Part shown: positions 33,178 to 45,039 of the stretch, piece by piece
Numbering within the stretch: the first letter of the stretch is position 1
Layout of the letters: each line of letters opens with the position of its first letter
NCBI GenBank assembly: GCA_004352715.1
Contig: SCFE01000105.1
Span: 384,951-441,752, forward strand
DNA: 56,802 nt
Reading direction: 5' to 3'
Source of the DNA: Hofstenia miamia
Taxonomy: Eukaryota; Xenacoelomorpha; Acoela
Made by a program: the position numbers and the translations under genes
The notes under the pieces: generated by a model
The model's input: only the letters and a program-made list of their open reading frames with translations
Told to the model about the DNA's origin: nothing
Database searches by the model: none

Positions 33178-35010
33178 TTACTTTGAGTAAATAAGATTCC
33201 AGTTCTCATGAATAAATATTTGCATGTCTGCATGCTCGGGTGATAAGGACGCACGTTTCTTTGATATAACGTTGCCTGCTGTACTAAAAATGCGCTCCGA
33301 TGGAGTACTTGTTGCTGGAATGCAGAACACCATTTTGGCGATCTTCGACAGTTTTGGATACCTTTCCGAATTATTCTTCCAAAATTTTAGCGGGCTTTCT
33401 GCCATGTTTTGCCGCGGTGGAAGGGAATGATATTGCGCGAACTCATCAGTTTCAGATGCGGTAAAACTAGCGTCCAGAAAAGCATATTTCTTCTTTTTGG
33501 GCGGACCTGTATCAGCAGATGATGTGCCCTCAATCTCAGGTACGTCACCAGATAGTTCTTCTTCTTGGTCGGCTAAGAGTTTTGCCTTATTTGTAACCAA
33601 GTAACGTTGTTCCTCGGGGATAAAGCGTAGCTCTTTAAAAAGCGTAGCTCTTTAAAGCGCATATCAAGGTAAGCAGCTACTGCTGCTAAATCTGGCACGT
33701 AGTCTTCAAAAAATGTGAATCGTTCTCGAATATTACCTTCCAGTTTTTTCGCTAGGTTGCGAGTGTCTTGCACATGCAGCGATCTAGTAAACTCTGCCAA
33801 ATAGCATAGGGTAAAGCATAGAAATCGTGACGTACGACTCTCCACCGAATAGATCTGTTGCTTCATGAAAATCGCGCAACACTTGCGAAATTTCGTCAGA
33901 TATCTTCCATTGTTCATCCGTCTTATACAACTCGGTAGACTTGTTAACGCGATCATCCTGGCAGCTTGCCGTAACAGGCCATCTAAGCGTCACTAGTCTT
34001 TCCTCCATTAGGAAAATAGAGTTCCATCATGTTTCAACGTCTTTGACGAGCAATCTAGCTTTTTCGCCTGGAGCGATTGTTGCTATCTTGTCTCTGAGTA
34101 CTTCTGCAGCTTTCGTGCTCTTGTGAAAAAACGTCACAATTCTGCGATCGAGCGATATCACCTTTTCAATCTTCTTTCTGGCTGGATCATTGACGGCATC
34201 TTTGACGCATAAATTCAGCAAGTGTGCTCCACAGACAAAACTCATTACCTTTGTACAGGTTTTCAACATTTCTGCATGCGCGGTATCGTTATTGGAAGCT
34301 CCATCATGAACAAAGCCAACCAATTTTTTTAGATTCAGACCATAATCAAGTAAGATTGCTAAAAGACGGGCAGCAATATTTACACCAGTGTGATCTTCGG
34401 CTACATGAATCGTAGCAAGAACGGCATTCTTCAAACTAAAATGTTTATCAATCCAGTGTAAAGTGCATGTTAGGTAACCCTGGTGCGCAATAGATGACCA
34501 CATATCAGCGCTAATGGAATAGTATTCCACTTCAGATGCTATCATAGCTATCAGCCTCGATTTCATATCCGCGTATTGTTTTTCAAATTGACCTGTAACA
34601 TATTTGCGGCATGGTACGATGTATCCTGGACATGACGTCTCCATCAGATCTTTAAAGCCTTCACCTTCAACCAGCGAAAACGGCAGCAGGTCGCGTCCTA
34701 TGCAGCCAGCAATTTTTTCCGTGATAGACCGTTTCTGAGTCTCAGAAAAAGAACTTTGTCTGAACGTATGAAGTGTCGTTTGTTTTACATCTTGATTAGG
34801 CGATTGAAATATACGTTCGTGCTTTCTGCTTAAATGATCTCTCAGGTTTGAAGTGGTCCCTGAGTATTTCAGCACGACACTACAATGCTTGCAAACAACG
34901 GTTGCCTTGTCGTCGCTTTTAGAAAAGTGTGCCCATACAGAAGATTTCGACTGCAGCGACATGCTATAAAACAAGATTAGGACGACGTTAGCAATGAAAA
35001 CAAAATGCAA
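33178..35010 (-). pseudogene. BED-type zinc-finger hAT transposase (ZBED-like), broken
   Basis: Transcribed right to left. The N-terminal part has a BED finger (VCKHCSVVLKYSG...LRDHLSRKH, C-x2-C and H-x4-H). A DDE-type hAT core follows, with SISADMWSS near the middle and VHDGASNN and CGAHLLNLCVKDAV after it, as in ZBED transposases. The C-terminus is the hAT dimerisation domain (SPLKFWKNN...PATSTPSERIFSTAGNVI) ending at 33178. Damage: an in-frame TGA at 34029-34027 just before WNSIFLM, where Arg is usual (a CGA to TGA change would explain it); a frame change near 33800; and a 17-bp duplication near 33620-33650 that shifts the frame again. The likely Met is near 34962, giving MSLQSKSSVW; the upstream 16 residues are optional. 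Confidence 0.85.
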
Positions 35011-35225
35011 TTATTAATTGATGCATTCGGAATTTGAATGCACAACTGACCAATGGAATCACTAGGAGAAAACACATTTTGTTTGTTTAAGGATTAGATT
35101 ATCTAGAGATTGCGACGGGATATCAAATATTAAATGACCCTGTTTGATGGCGTTCCGTTTGGAGTACGCTGTTTGCTGCCGCTAAATAAGCCTTTAGGTT
35201 ATTTTTATATCTCAAAGATCAGTCA

Positions 35226-35300
35226 ATGGGCGCAGGCGGCGAACGTTCGGGCTACCATTCGAATGTTCAGCTAAACGGCGAACGTTCGAATGTTTGTCGC
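35226..35300. repeat. Subterminal palindromes of the BED-finger hAT element
   Basis: CGAACGTTCG occurs at 35240-35249 and 35279-35288, with related CATTCGAATGTTC between them and one further copy at 33019-33028 on the other side of the transposase gene. Repeated short motifs near both ends are typical transposase binding sites in hAT elements, so this is probably the 5' end of that element. Confidence 0.55.
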
Positions 35301-35306
35301 GGCCTT

Positions 35307-35534
35307 AATTCACACCTCGCGTCATCTACGTTCCTGAAATCACTCCTGTCTGTCACGATTCCAATATTCAAAGGAGTCATCCACTCTCTATCTGTGAACA
35401 ATTTCTCTGTGATCCCTGTTTTCCAAAGCTTTTTACATGCTCCTCGTCACGTTAATGACAAACTTCTTGCTAGGGATGGAATAAATCTTTCTCGTCAAGG
35501 TCTAGCCCACATGATCCGCAATCTCCAATCCTAA
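35307..35534 (+). pseudogene. LINE ORF1 3' fragment, esterase-like
   Basis: The translation ends in NDKLLARDGINLSRQGLAHM...NLQS, which resembles the end of the SGNH/esterase-like domain in ORF1 of CR1/L2-type LINEs (pattern DG-HLS--G). It lies upstream of, and on the same strand as, LINE ORF2 fragments starting near 35937. The upstream part of ORF1 is missing or fused to the end of the hAT element. Confidence 0.45.
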
Positions 35535-35936
35535 TTCAGACCCCACGAAATCTCCAATCCATCTCATCGTCTAGCAAATGTTTCCTATTCAAAAGCTGTA
35601 ACCGCTCGTCGCGTCCTTCTCCGCACTCCTTCATATCAATCTAAATGAAACAGGTACTTTTAATTTTGTATATTTTAACATATCTTTGTTTAAAAAAATG
35701 TAACTATATACTATATACACTAAGACATATCACCTCTCAACTCACAACGCATCTCCACTAAGCACTACTACATCTACATAACAACACTTAAATTCAGTAA
35801 GTTCATTTTCTACCAAATCTTTAAGTTTTGCTCTAAAATTTATGAGAAAACAAACGGAAATTTTCTTAAAATCGTATGTTTAATTCTTCTTTTAATATAC
35901 TACGCATATACAGTTAAATTCAGTACGTTTATTCTT

Positions 35937-36530
35937 AATAATCTCGATAAATATTTTTATTTCATAAGATTACTCTCAGGAGATATTAAACTTAACCCAG
36001 GACCAATTCTAGAAGAATCGCAAATAGAAAATAAACTATAATAAATAATAATATAAAATAACTATAAATTTGTATATCTCAATGCTAGAAGTCTTATTTC
36101 AAACCGACATTATTATGACATTTTCATAAAAACCCAATTAGGTAGAGGTGGCGTACTCATGATATTGGCTCCAAAATGTTTAAAACCAGTGCGTAAATTA
36201 GAATATGAATTAAAACACAATATATTTGAATCACTCTGGATAGAAATTATATCATTTGAAAATAAATGTCATAAAGAACTGATTAATATCACATACAATC
36301 CAAATAAAAATTATCATATTGACTACTTAAATTTAAGGCAAATGAAATTTCCGAAATAAGTGATCCCTACTATTCTATAAATATATTTGGTGACTTTAAT
36401 ATAAATTATTGTAATAATCTTGAGAAAAAAATCGTTAAGAGAATTTTGTGCCACATATGATTTTCGTTGTATAAATACTAACTGTCCAACACGACAAAAC
36501 AACTTAATTGACTACTTTCCAACAAATTCA
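35937..36530 (+). pseudogene. LINE ORF2 start with 2A-like motif and AP endonuclease remnant
   Basis: A frame reads YFYFIRLLSGDIKLNPGP (35952-36005). The D-I-x-x-N-P-G-P end is the signature of 2A-like peptides found at the N-terminus of CR1/L2/Rex1-type LINE ORF2 proteins. The APE-type endonuclease follows in broken frames: YKFVYLNARSL, GRGGVLMI near 36145-36170, NIFGDFNINY near 36385-36410 (the catalytic GDFN) and TNCPTRQNNLIDYF near 36480. Stops and frame changes show it is dead. The stretch between the endonuclease and RT is shortened. Confidence 0.65.
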
Positions 36531-36599
36531 GACTTATTGATACTGAATTCCCTGATATATTTAAGAAATCAGACATAAGCCCTATATATAAAAAAACGC

Positions 36600-37597
36600 A
36601 CAAAATTATAGGCCAATTTGCATTGGCCATCCTTTCAGTAAACTATTTGAAAAATTATTAAATAATCAAATAAATGCATATTTGATATCTAAAAATATTC
36701 TTTCGAAAAAACAATTTGGTTTCCGTAATGGCTTTAGCACTCAAGGTGAAATTTTGACAATATCACAGCAAATAAAATCTAATTTAGCTTCTAATAAATG
36801 TAGTTGCGTTGCCCTTCTCGATTTGAGCAAAGCGTTTAACTCAATGAACTTTGACATATTGAAAGACAAATTAATGCATTATAATTTTGATGACAACGCT
36901 AGATTTGATAATCAGCTTCCTTATAAATCGACCGCAACAAGTTATACTTAATGGCACAAAATCAAAATATATTACAACTAACCGTGGGGTACCTCAGGGC
37001 ACAGTTCTTGGCCCCACCTTATTCTCACTCTACGTAAATGATGTAACGAAACAGATAAAAAACAGTAATATTTATCAATATGCGGACGATACCTGTCTCA
37101 TAAGTACTAATGTAAATGCCTTTAATGCTACAAAAATTCTCCAAAATGACATCGAACATTTAACAAAGTATTTCTCAAGTAATCAATTGAAAGTAAATAT
37201 TGAAAAAACACAATTTATAATTTTCTTGCCTAAAACATTTAAATATCTCACAAAAATCATTGAATTAAATATAAATCAAGTACCAATAAAGCAAAGTGAA
37301 TCAATACATTATTTAGGTGTTGAGATTGACTATGATTTAAATTTCGAACAATTTTTAATGAATAAAATTAAAAAAATGGCTTCTGGAGTTAGGTATCCTT
37401 ACCATCTGCGAAACGTCTCAAATATATATCACAAAAAATTAATAAATTCTTTTTGTTTATCTCATTTTCAATATTGCTCATTTCTCTTTACAAACATAAA
37501 TTCAAAATATCGCCGCATACTTCTGTCTAAAACTTTCAATTGGTCTCTTAAAACACTTAACTTTGCGCAAAAACATGACAGTTCATCGGTCGAATAA
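36600..37597 (+). pseudogene. LINE reverse transcriptase, first copy
   Basis: Non-LTR RT motifs appear in order: FSKLFEKLLNNQ, QFGFRNGFSTQ, ALLDLSKAFNSMNF (usual D-L-S-K-A-F-D), then, in another frame, GVPQGTVLGPTLFSLYVND and the catalytic QYADDTCL, followed by LKVNIEKTQFIIF and HYLGVEID. The frame changes near 36887-36950. It ends abruptly near 37597 in HDSSSVE, where a second, related C-terminal copy takes over. The family resembles CR1/L2/Rex1-type LINEs. Confidence 0.85.
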
Positions 37598-37605
37598 TAA
37601 GAGAA

Positions 37606-38407
37606 GCAAAAAAATCCATATGACAAGCATTTAACAAAAGATATTGAAAATCTTAATATGTATTTTAATAGATGAAAATTAAAAGTTAATCCTGATAAAA
37701 CACAATTTATTATTTTCACACCAAAGCAATACCAAAAAAATTCTAATATCAAAATTAAAGTAGGAGATAATGAAATTAAGCAAAGCAATTCTATTAATTA
37801 TCTTGGTGTAGTAATTGATAGAGATTTACGTTTTACTGAATTTTTTTCATCAAAATGTAGGAAAATGGCCTCTGGTATTAAATATTTATATCATTTGCGC
37901 AATGTAGGGCAGTCCTTTCAATCACAAATGCTTAACTCTTTTGTGCTAAGTAACTTTAACTATTGTTGTTTTTTATTCCAAAATATCACATCAAATAATC
38001 GATCATCACTAGCAAAAATATTCAATTGGGCAATAAGAACTCTGAATTATATTGATAAGCATAAATCAGTGAGCACTTTTATAAAAGGTGGCAATGTTCT
38101 TGCAACATTGTACTTTATCGAATATCAAACTCTTTGTATGATACACAAGTATGTACACAATTCAAAATTTACGCACTTTTTAAGCAATATCAAAACCAGT
38201 GATAGAAACCACTATTTGCATAGAAGTATTAATCGTCCAGATTCATTTTCATTTAAAGCTTCTAGATTATGGAATGACGTAAATCTCGAAATAAAAAAGG
38301 AACAAAATTATAAACATTTCAGAAGAAAAATTAAAAAAAATTTATTATCCAAACAATCACTATTAGGAATATCAAACAAATTATGCGCATGGACAGATTT
38401 CATTTGA
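37606..38407 (+). pseudogene. LINE C-terminal region, second diverged copy
   Basis: It repeats in parallel the thumb and C-terminal part of the first copy: KLKVNPDKTQFIIF, NYLGVVIDRDLRF, RKMASGIKYLYHLRNV, FNWAIRTLNYIDKHKSVSTF and a fresh C-terminus ending at 38407. The two copies are clearly related but differ at roughly half of positions by eye, so this is a second element of the same group or subfamily and not a recent duplicate. It is open from about 37865 to TGA 38405-38407; the part before has stops. Confidence 0.75.
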
Positions 38408-38530
38408 CATTTGAAATGTATGCCCTTTAAGTAAGTGTGCACATTTTTAAGTTTGTAAATATACATGTATATTAGTTTGTAGCATTTGTTTGTTTGTTCA
38501 TTTTAATAAGCAATAAATTTACTGGACTCG

Positions 38531-38550
38531 TATTATTGTTATTATTATTA
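38531..38550 (+). repeat. LINE 3' tail, ATT-type microsatellite
   Basis: TATTATTGTTATTATTATTA follows the LINE C-terminus by about 125 bp. Short tandem repeats at the 3' end, and not poly(A), are common in L2/CR1-like LINEs. Confidence 0.6.
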
Positions 38551-38559
38551 ATATTGCAG

Positions 38560-41022
38560 TGGATGGTTTAGATTGATGAAAATTAACTTCAATTTGGTCC
38601 GCCAAAAAATTCAAAAACGGAAAAATTTTGGCCGTAATGCGTGCACTTTCACTAACATGTGCAAACGGTTTTGTTTCTTCAATTGTAACTTTAGCCGCAT
38701 TTTATATATTGCCCTAAAAAATCGCGGTAAGTAGTACTTAGCGTGCAATTGGAAGTGTTACTCTTAGATTTAGAATGAATTTCAGCATCAGGGTGAATTT
38801 GGTATATTGCCATTTTACGTTTAATTAGGATCTCAATTATAACTATTTTTCAGGATTAAAATTTTTATTCATTATTTTTTTGAAAAAGCGTAAGAAATTG
38901 TTGTGAATTGATATGTTCGCGCCAAGTATTTTCAATTTCTATGCCTATTAAACTTATATGTAACCGTACACGGTTTAACCAAAGATTAACGATTGAAAAT
39001 ATGATGGAACAGAAAATATAGAATCTACTTTAATAAAGCTTCAATCTAAGTATATTTACAATGTAGATGGAGTCCAGAGCCCATGAAGTTGCTATGCTAG
39101 TGATGTATGGGTAGTGCTTTTTAATACTGCAGCAGCCGACAAAAAATGCTTTTTTCAAAATTTAATTTAAAATGTCATGTTTTTGAAAAAATAATATTTT
39201 TAACCCTAACCTGTCAATTGCATCCATTAAGATAAAATCGAATTGTTCCACATTTCCGGACAATGTTCTCCCAACATATTAAGAAACATGGAAATAATCT
39301 ATGAATAAGTGTGCTTCGCTGTTAGTGAAAATTTGTGATAAAGATTGTTCGTGTTTGAAGTACAAATATTAACATTTGCATTGGAAATTCCCTTTTCAAA
39401 TTCCTCACATATCTCATGAATTCAAACACAGAAAAATTCAAGGAACTTTCTTATAAATAAAGAGTCACAACAATGCTCTATGGTGTAGATCACAGTGAAG
39501 GTTTGTATGAGATGCAGTATGGGTGTAAATTTTCCAGACATATTATTTTCTCGAGAAAGTAGTGGTAGTTAATCACTGCACATTTAACAACAATAATAGA
39601 GACAACGAAGTTTTTTTACATTTCCTGAGATCGATACATCATTGGGCAAATTGCCTCCTAGGGGAACATTTGCCAAAGTATGGAGTACGTTTTGCAATGT
39701 AGTTGATAGAAAAGATGTTCCTATCCTAAAGAAATATTAAGAAAAGCCTTGTTACGAAATCACAATACAAAATGTTTCGCAATCACACTGAGAGCTGAAA
39801 CACTGATATGCATCACACTGTTCATATAGGGCTTTCCAGAGAAAATATTTAAATAACTATTTATAATATTTTCAGAGGTGTATGAATACTTTGCAACATT
39901 GTGCTTTGCCTCACTGATGGCATTGGAATTATCAGCTAAACTTGATACAGGAAGACTGAAAACATTTTAAAGAAATAAATAAATGCATGCATGTGATCAC
40001 TGGTGGTCAAAGTGACGTATAAATTGAAATACGGAATAGCAAGAAAAGTTTTTTTTGGAAATTTCAATTTCAATTCCAACACTGAAGTGCATAGGGTTGC
40101 CAATATTTCAACATTATTATTTTCAACCTTAGGGTACCTTCACTTAGAAACCATGATCTGTACATCTTGTGTTCAGATAATAGAGTAGTCTAAAACCCTT
40201 TGCAGAAACAACTAACTTAAATTATTTTGTTTTCTATAAGTAGATCTCCTAATTTCCTTGATCGGGTGTGATTTAAGAAATAAAAAAGACGATACCCTAT
40301 CCAGAGGTGTTTCTAGATTTTAGATATCTATATTATTTCGGGAGTTATGAGGGGTTAAGAAATTCTTTTGCAGACATGATTGTAATGTGCGAGTAAGGGC
40401 GGTTGCGCATAGTTATTATCGGGTACGAGCGGGCACGAGTACGCTGTTCATTCTAAATAATGTGTATTTTAGGCCTCAACAACCCAGACTTTTTTTGAAA
40501 TTTGTTATCCTATCTATAAAAATTTTTTAAGCGCTCATAACTCACTAAGTAATAAAGATTTTTAAAATCAAAAAACACCACTGGATAGAAAACCGTTTTC
40601 ACTAGGTATGGGAAAATTTGAAAGGTTTTGCAGCAATCGGATTTTGCAGTGAAAAAAAATTAATATTCTTATGTACTTCAAACACAAGATTAATCTTTAT
40701 CACGAAATATTTGCCATAACAAGAAACCCACTTACTAATTGATATGTCAATGTCCGAGTATTTCCAAATGTATTAATGGGCTTGGAGAAAACTGCTTGAA
40801 AATGTGGACAAAACCGATTCTATCTTTATGGATGAAATAGGCAGTTTAAGGTCAAATATGATTTTTTTCAAAATCAAATATAAATATAATGTTGAAAAAA
40901 TTCACATATAATGAGTGTGAATTGCAGTAAAAAAAATTGCTGAAAATTTCTAATTGCTTAATGGCAGCAAAGAAAATAATATTTTCGGGTCTGAATAAAA
41001 AGTTTCAGGTAAGGATGGGTGT
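38560..41022. other. Intergenic AT-rich DNA, no gene seen
   Basis: About 2.5 kb without an ORF I can assign. CpG frequency looks normal here. Confidence 0.5.
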
Positions 41023-41285
41023 AATAATAATAATAATAGGTTTTTATTTTCTGTAGTACACCACTAAAAAGGAAAACAAAATAAGAAAGCTTAGATATAC
41101 AAAATGCTTGATAAATAGCAGAGATCCACTATATAAAAATAGAAGAATGAGGAGACGACGGCTTCAAAGGGAATCGGGGCTCCAGACAGAAAGCGACATG
41201 CAATAGCTACAAAAGAGTTGTACCATTTGGATGCTTGAGACGGGATTGTTGTGTAGGCATTGCGCAAATAGTATTGTGATGACAA
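41023..41285 (-). mobile_element. Probable LINE 3' end, minus strand
   Basis: A (TAA)n/(TTA)n tract at about 41024-41038 would be the 3' tail of a minus-strand LINE. The adjoining minus-strand frame (41285 to 41091) encodes a short segment with QYYLRNAYTTIPSQASKWYN, reminiscent of LINE C-termini, but I cannot align it securely. Confidence 0.3.
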
Positions 41286-41435
41286 ATGTTGAATATATTT
41301 ATAAAGAGGATGGTAATATCAGCAGTAATGCAAATAATCAGGTTCTTCATAAAATTTCTAATATCGTTCTTAATCCGATTATACAGGCAATTGTAACTTA
41401 TACCAAGTATGCGGCCAGCATCTCAAAGGAAGCTT

Positions 41436-42254
41436 CCCAGATAACAATTTATGGTCTAAACAACGTTGTTTTGGGTTGTTATGTGGTTGTTTTATGTATC
41501 AAAAACAACGTTGTTTTAACGTCGAAATGGTACCATTTCCTTGGTCGAAACAACGTTGCTTCAACAACGTCATACTTGGTTGCTTTTTGGTTGTTTTTTA
41601 TGCATGAAACAGCAATATTTTGAGGTCGTAACAACGTTGTTTTATGTTGTCACATGCTTGTTTTAGCATTACGTTTGTATTCAAAATAAAATTTTATATT
41701 GCTAAGCAGTTCCAACATTGCTGTTTAAACAAACACAAACCCAACAAAGGGCAGACCACTATCTTTGAGCTATTGTCTAGCATATTCAATACAAACATTT
41801 GTTAAAGATTTCAATTAATGTCTGGTATATAAATGATAACAATGAGCATAAAAATCTGCCAAATTTAACAAAAATTTAGAAATCTAAAATTAAGCACAAT
41901 TTTGAAATAGCACTTTCTTAAGTCGTGAAAAATCTCCTCAGCACAATTGTAACTTATGACATTTAACAGTCAATATCAAGGTGTCCAAATATTCATTCAA
42001 TAAATTATTTTGAAAATTCACTTATCTGGTATATTATAGTTTTTCACAAATTAAAAATTTCAAAAAGGTTTTGCAAATCCTTTTTTATATAAAAGGATCT
42101 AGTAATAAAATAACAAAGTGAGTTAAATTTGCACGCATCTGCTTGCTGATTATTTTTTACTAAAGTTGTTATTATGATGTTAGTGGTTGCTGCAACAACC
42201 AAAAGTATGAAACAACTATAAACAACGTAAAAACAACCAAAATTGTTATCTGGG
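41436..42254. mobile_element. Inverted-repeat DNA element (819 bp) inserted in a gypsy integrase remnant
   Basis: The ends are perfect 15-bp inverted repeats: CCCAGATAACAATTT at 41436-41450 and AAATTGTTATCTGGG at 42240-42254. There is no transposase inside. The left third contains four copies of the self-complementary 12-mer AACAACGTTGTT (41459, 41504, 41549 with one mismatch, 41630). The right end has related AACAAC and ACAACC motifs in inverted orientation. On the right it abuts an integrase coding remnant (42255 onward) cut mid-domain. I could not identify a target duplication, so the superfamily is unassigned. Confidence 0.7.
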
Positions 42255-42570
42255 TACATGGCTTTGTATGGTGAAACACATGTAGTTGAATGTGTGGAAA
42301 TATCATAGAAGTACTCAACCATAGGCAGGATTTCTCTCCAGTGTTTGCCGCCAATGTGGGTTGTAATGGATTTCATCAGTTTTAATAGTGTCTGACTAAC
42401 ATGTTCTACACTGCTTTTGGTTGATTGTCATTTGTGTTTGCAGAATTTCTAGGTTTTTAGTGAGAGTTTAGAATAGTTGAATTTCAAACTGCTTGATTTG
42501 GTCCATAATTAGTTGTTCCATGGGACCAAACACACATATCCATTTGTTTACAATGGCTTCAGCAGTAGTG
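42255..42570 (-). pseudogene. Ty3/gypsy integrase remnant
   Basis: Minus-strand reading gives AEAIVNKWICVFGPMEQLI, then DQIKQFEIQLF, and further GGKHWREILPMVEYFYDI and CVSPYKAMYP. This follows the gypsy integrase core order (GAP--L-SDQG--FES-LF ... W---LP-AEY-YN ... TPFEALYG). Stops interrupt it. It is cut at 42254 by the inverted-repeat element; I do not find the continuation on the far side. Old, inactive copy. Confidence 0.7.
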
Positions 42571-42707
42571 TAGAATCTTGCCAACCTTCATACTAGTAAA
42601 TCTTAGCTTAATTTAGGAGCTGCTGTGACAATTGGTTCCTCCTTAAATAGTATGGTAGGTGACAGATTCCAATCTCCANCTTCTCAGGATGCTTAAGAGA
42701 TGGATAT

Positions 42708-42710
<3 letters not shown>

Positions 42711-42741
<31 letters not shown>
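42711..42741. repeat. (TA)n microsatellite
   Basis: A pure dinucleotide run. An isolated N lies upstream at 42679. Confidence 0.95.
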
Positions 42742-42743
<2 letters not shown>

Positions 42744-43120
42744 TGTAACACAATTAAAAATTTAGACTGGTTTTGGTTACTAGGAATCGTTGTTAGTCTG
42801 ACAAATACTGTAAATAAATATCTTATAATCAATTACACTAAAAGAAATAATTATATTGCATGCACTATAGATCTAGAAATATTGATGTTATCTTGTATTG
42901 TTTATGAAGAAATTTTTCTTTGTTCTTAGCTTTAATAAAAATCTGTTCACCAATTTTATGATGTTTAGATTTTAGTAATATCTTAAAATATTGATGAATG
43001 TTGCTCAGCATGAAGTCATGAAGAGCATAAGAAGTAATCAAAGCCTGTTTTTCAATATTAGTAATTAGATGATTATATATTTTTTGTTTGTATACTACTA
43101 AGTGAATTGAAGAATTGGTC

Positions 43121-43619
43121 TACAGAGTTTACATCAACTGGAATTTACATCTACTAACGAATTTGCATCAATTGGAATTTACATTGACCAGAAAGCTGAC
43201 AGAGGTTTCAATTGAAAAAAATTGGAAGAGAAATTAATTATGAGTATTTTTAGTGTAAGAAATTTGAAATTATTTTAAAATTTGATCAAACTCCATTGAG
43301 TGCAGAAATTTCTTCCAGAAATAATTAGATTGAAATTTATACATGCAAACTCAGATTAGGACTAGAAAATGCTAATTTCTGCCTAGCCACTATATATTAT
43401 ATTGAATTTATAGCATATTCAAACTTTAGCTAAACCTTAATATTTTTTATTCCTATAGATTGTAAAATCAAGTTGAATACATGCAATTTCAGATAAAAAT
43501 TGTTATGTAAATTTTCTGTAATTACCAAATTGGTTTCATATAATCCTATAATTGATTCAAATTCCAGTCAATATAAATTCCTCAGTCTATGTAAAATCTG
43601 GTTTAATGTAAACTCTGTA
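43121..43619. mobile_element. MITE-like inverted-repeat element with TA ends
   Basis: TACAGAGTTTACAT at 43121-43134 is matched in inverse by ATGTAAACTCTGTA at 43606-43619. The outermost TA on both sides could be a TA target duplication, as in Tc1/mariner-type elements, leaving a 12-bp terminal repeat CAGAGTTTACAT. Inside the left end are degenerate near-20-bp repeats (ATTTACATC and ATTTGCATC units), with matching inverse units at the right. No coding capacity. Confidence 0.5.
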
Positions 43620-45039
43620 CACCTTAGAATTTGCAAAGTATTGATTCAGACACTTAATAATTTGGATAATCCAGCACATATTAAAATAAACATATAGGGT
43701 GTTTACTAAATCATTGTGAAATCAACAAAATTTCACTTTATTGATCTTTTGTGACATAGTTTGAGAAAATAGATTAGATAACCATTAATTTGTAATATAA
43801 TTACAGTAACTGTGAAATTCAAATTTAAATTCTATTAATAGAACTGAAAATTAATTAAAATGCATCAAACTTGATTTTCAAGCTGTCATTAGTTAAGGGT
43901 AGATGAACATTAACCATCAAATTATTAATTTCCATTACAATTGAAGTCATAGATATTTAAATTTCCCTCATACAATTATAAATTCTTTGACTTAATCTTG
44001 TGTCTGCTCTTCAGTAAATTGAATCAATGATAGTTCACACCCTGTAACAATCAACTTTTTTTATTGAAGAAAATTGTCCATTTCCAAGACCTGATTACTT
44101 TGAGTTAGTATAAGTTACTGATAAAGAGTATGCAAATATGAAACAAATGTTGATGCAATTTTTGAAATAACTAAAATGTGAAAATTTGAAATATGATATG
44201 ACATTTAAATTTCCATAAGCTTAGCCAAGGTATTTAATATGGCCATGAACATGGTTTTTAGTTGCTCTTAGCTTATATTTAGTTAAAATAGATTGAAAAG
44301 AAATATATTGATAACATATTTTGAAATATCCTCAAAAATATTCAAATTACAATATTTGTCTATAATACAAGCTTACTCTGAAAATATGGTTAAGTTAAGT
44401 GAATTTTACATTACAAAGCCAGAAGAATAATTTTGCCCTTTTCTATATTGAGTTTTTCGGAAAAACCATTTTGAATTTCATATATAAATTTATCAAACAA
44501 ATATGTAGTAAAATTTAATGAGAGGATGTAGAATATTAAGTACAGTAAAACATTATCTAGTCATTAGCACTTAGACTTATTGTGCAGAAAATGTTACAAA
44601 GTGACAGGGGAAAATTTTACAATGTTTACTAAGGTCATATGCAAACAAAAACTATTAACTATAGGTTAAAACATTAAAATAAATTGTAATTCCACTACTA
44701 GATGTTATAAAGCAATGTCTCCAGGTTGGTAGCACATTAATTTTTATCAGAAATTACAAAACATAATGATAATTCCATATAGTAACATTTGTAGCAAAGT
44801 GTCACAGTATTTCATTTTCTGAGAGACTACAAGAATTTTGAAACTAAATTTATGACTATTATTATAAGAGTAATATTTATGCATTTAATACTTAAATTAC
44901 ATGTCACTTTGATAAGTTCTTATTTAAATTATTTTGTTACTTTTAGATCTTCTAGAATAATAGTTTATTGCAAGCTTGTTTTCTAAACACAACAATTTTA
45001 TTCTAGAAGAAAATGAAATTTACTCCACTTGAATTACCA
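43620..45039. other. AT-rich, CpG-free non-coding DNA
   Basis: No gene seen. In 1.4 kb I find a single CpG (44458). Confidence 0.5.

Noticed and set aside
33224-34415. Plus-strand ORFs across the hAT transposase
   Set aside because: They are antisense shadows of the minus-strand transposase, which has clear BED and dimerisation domains.
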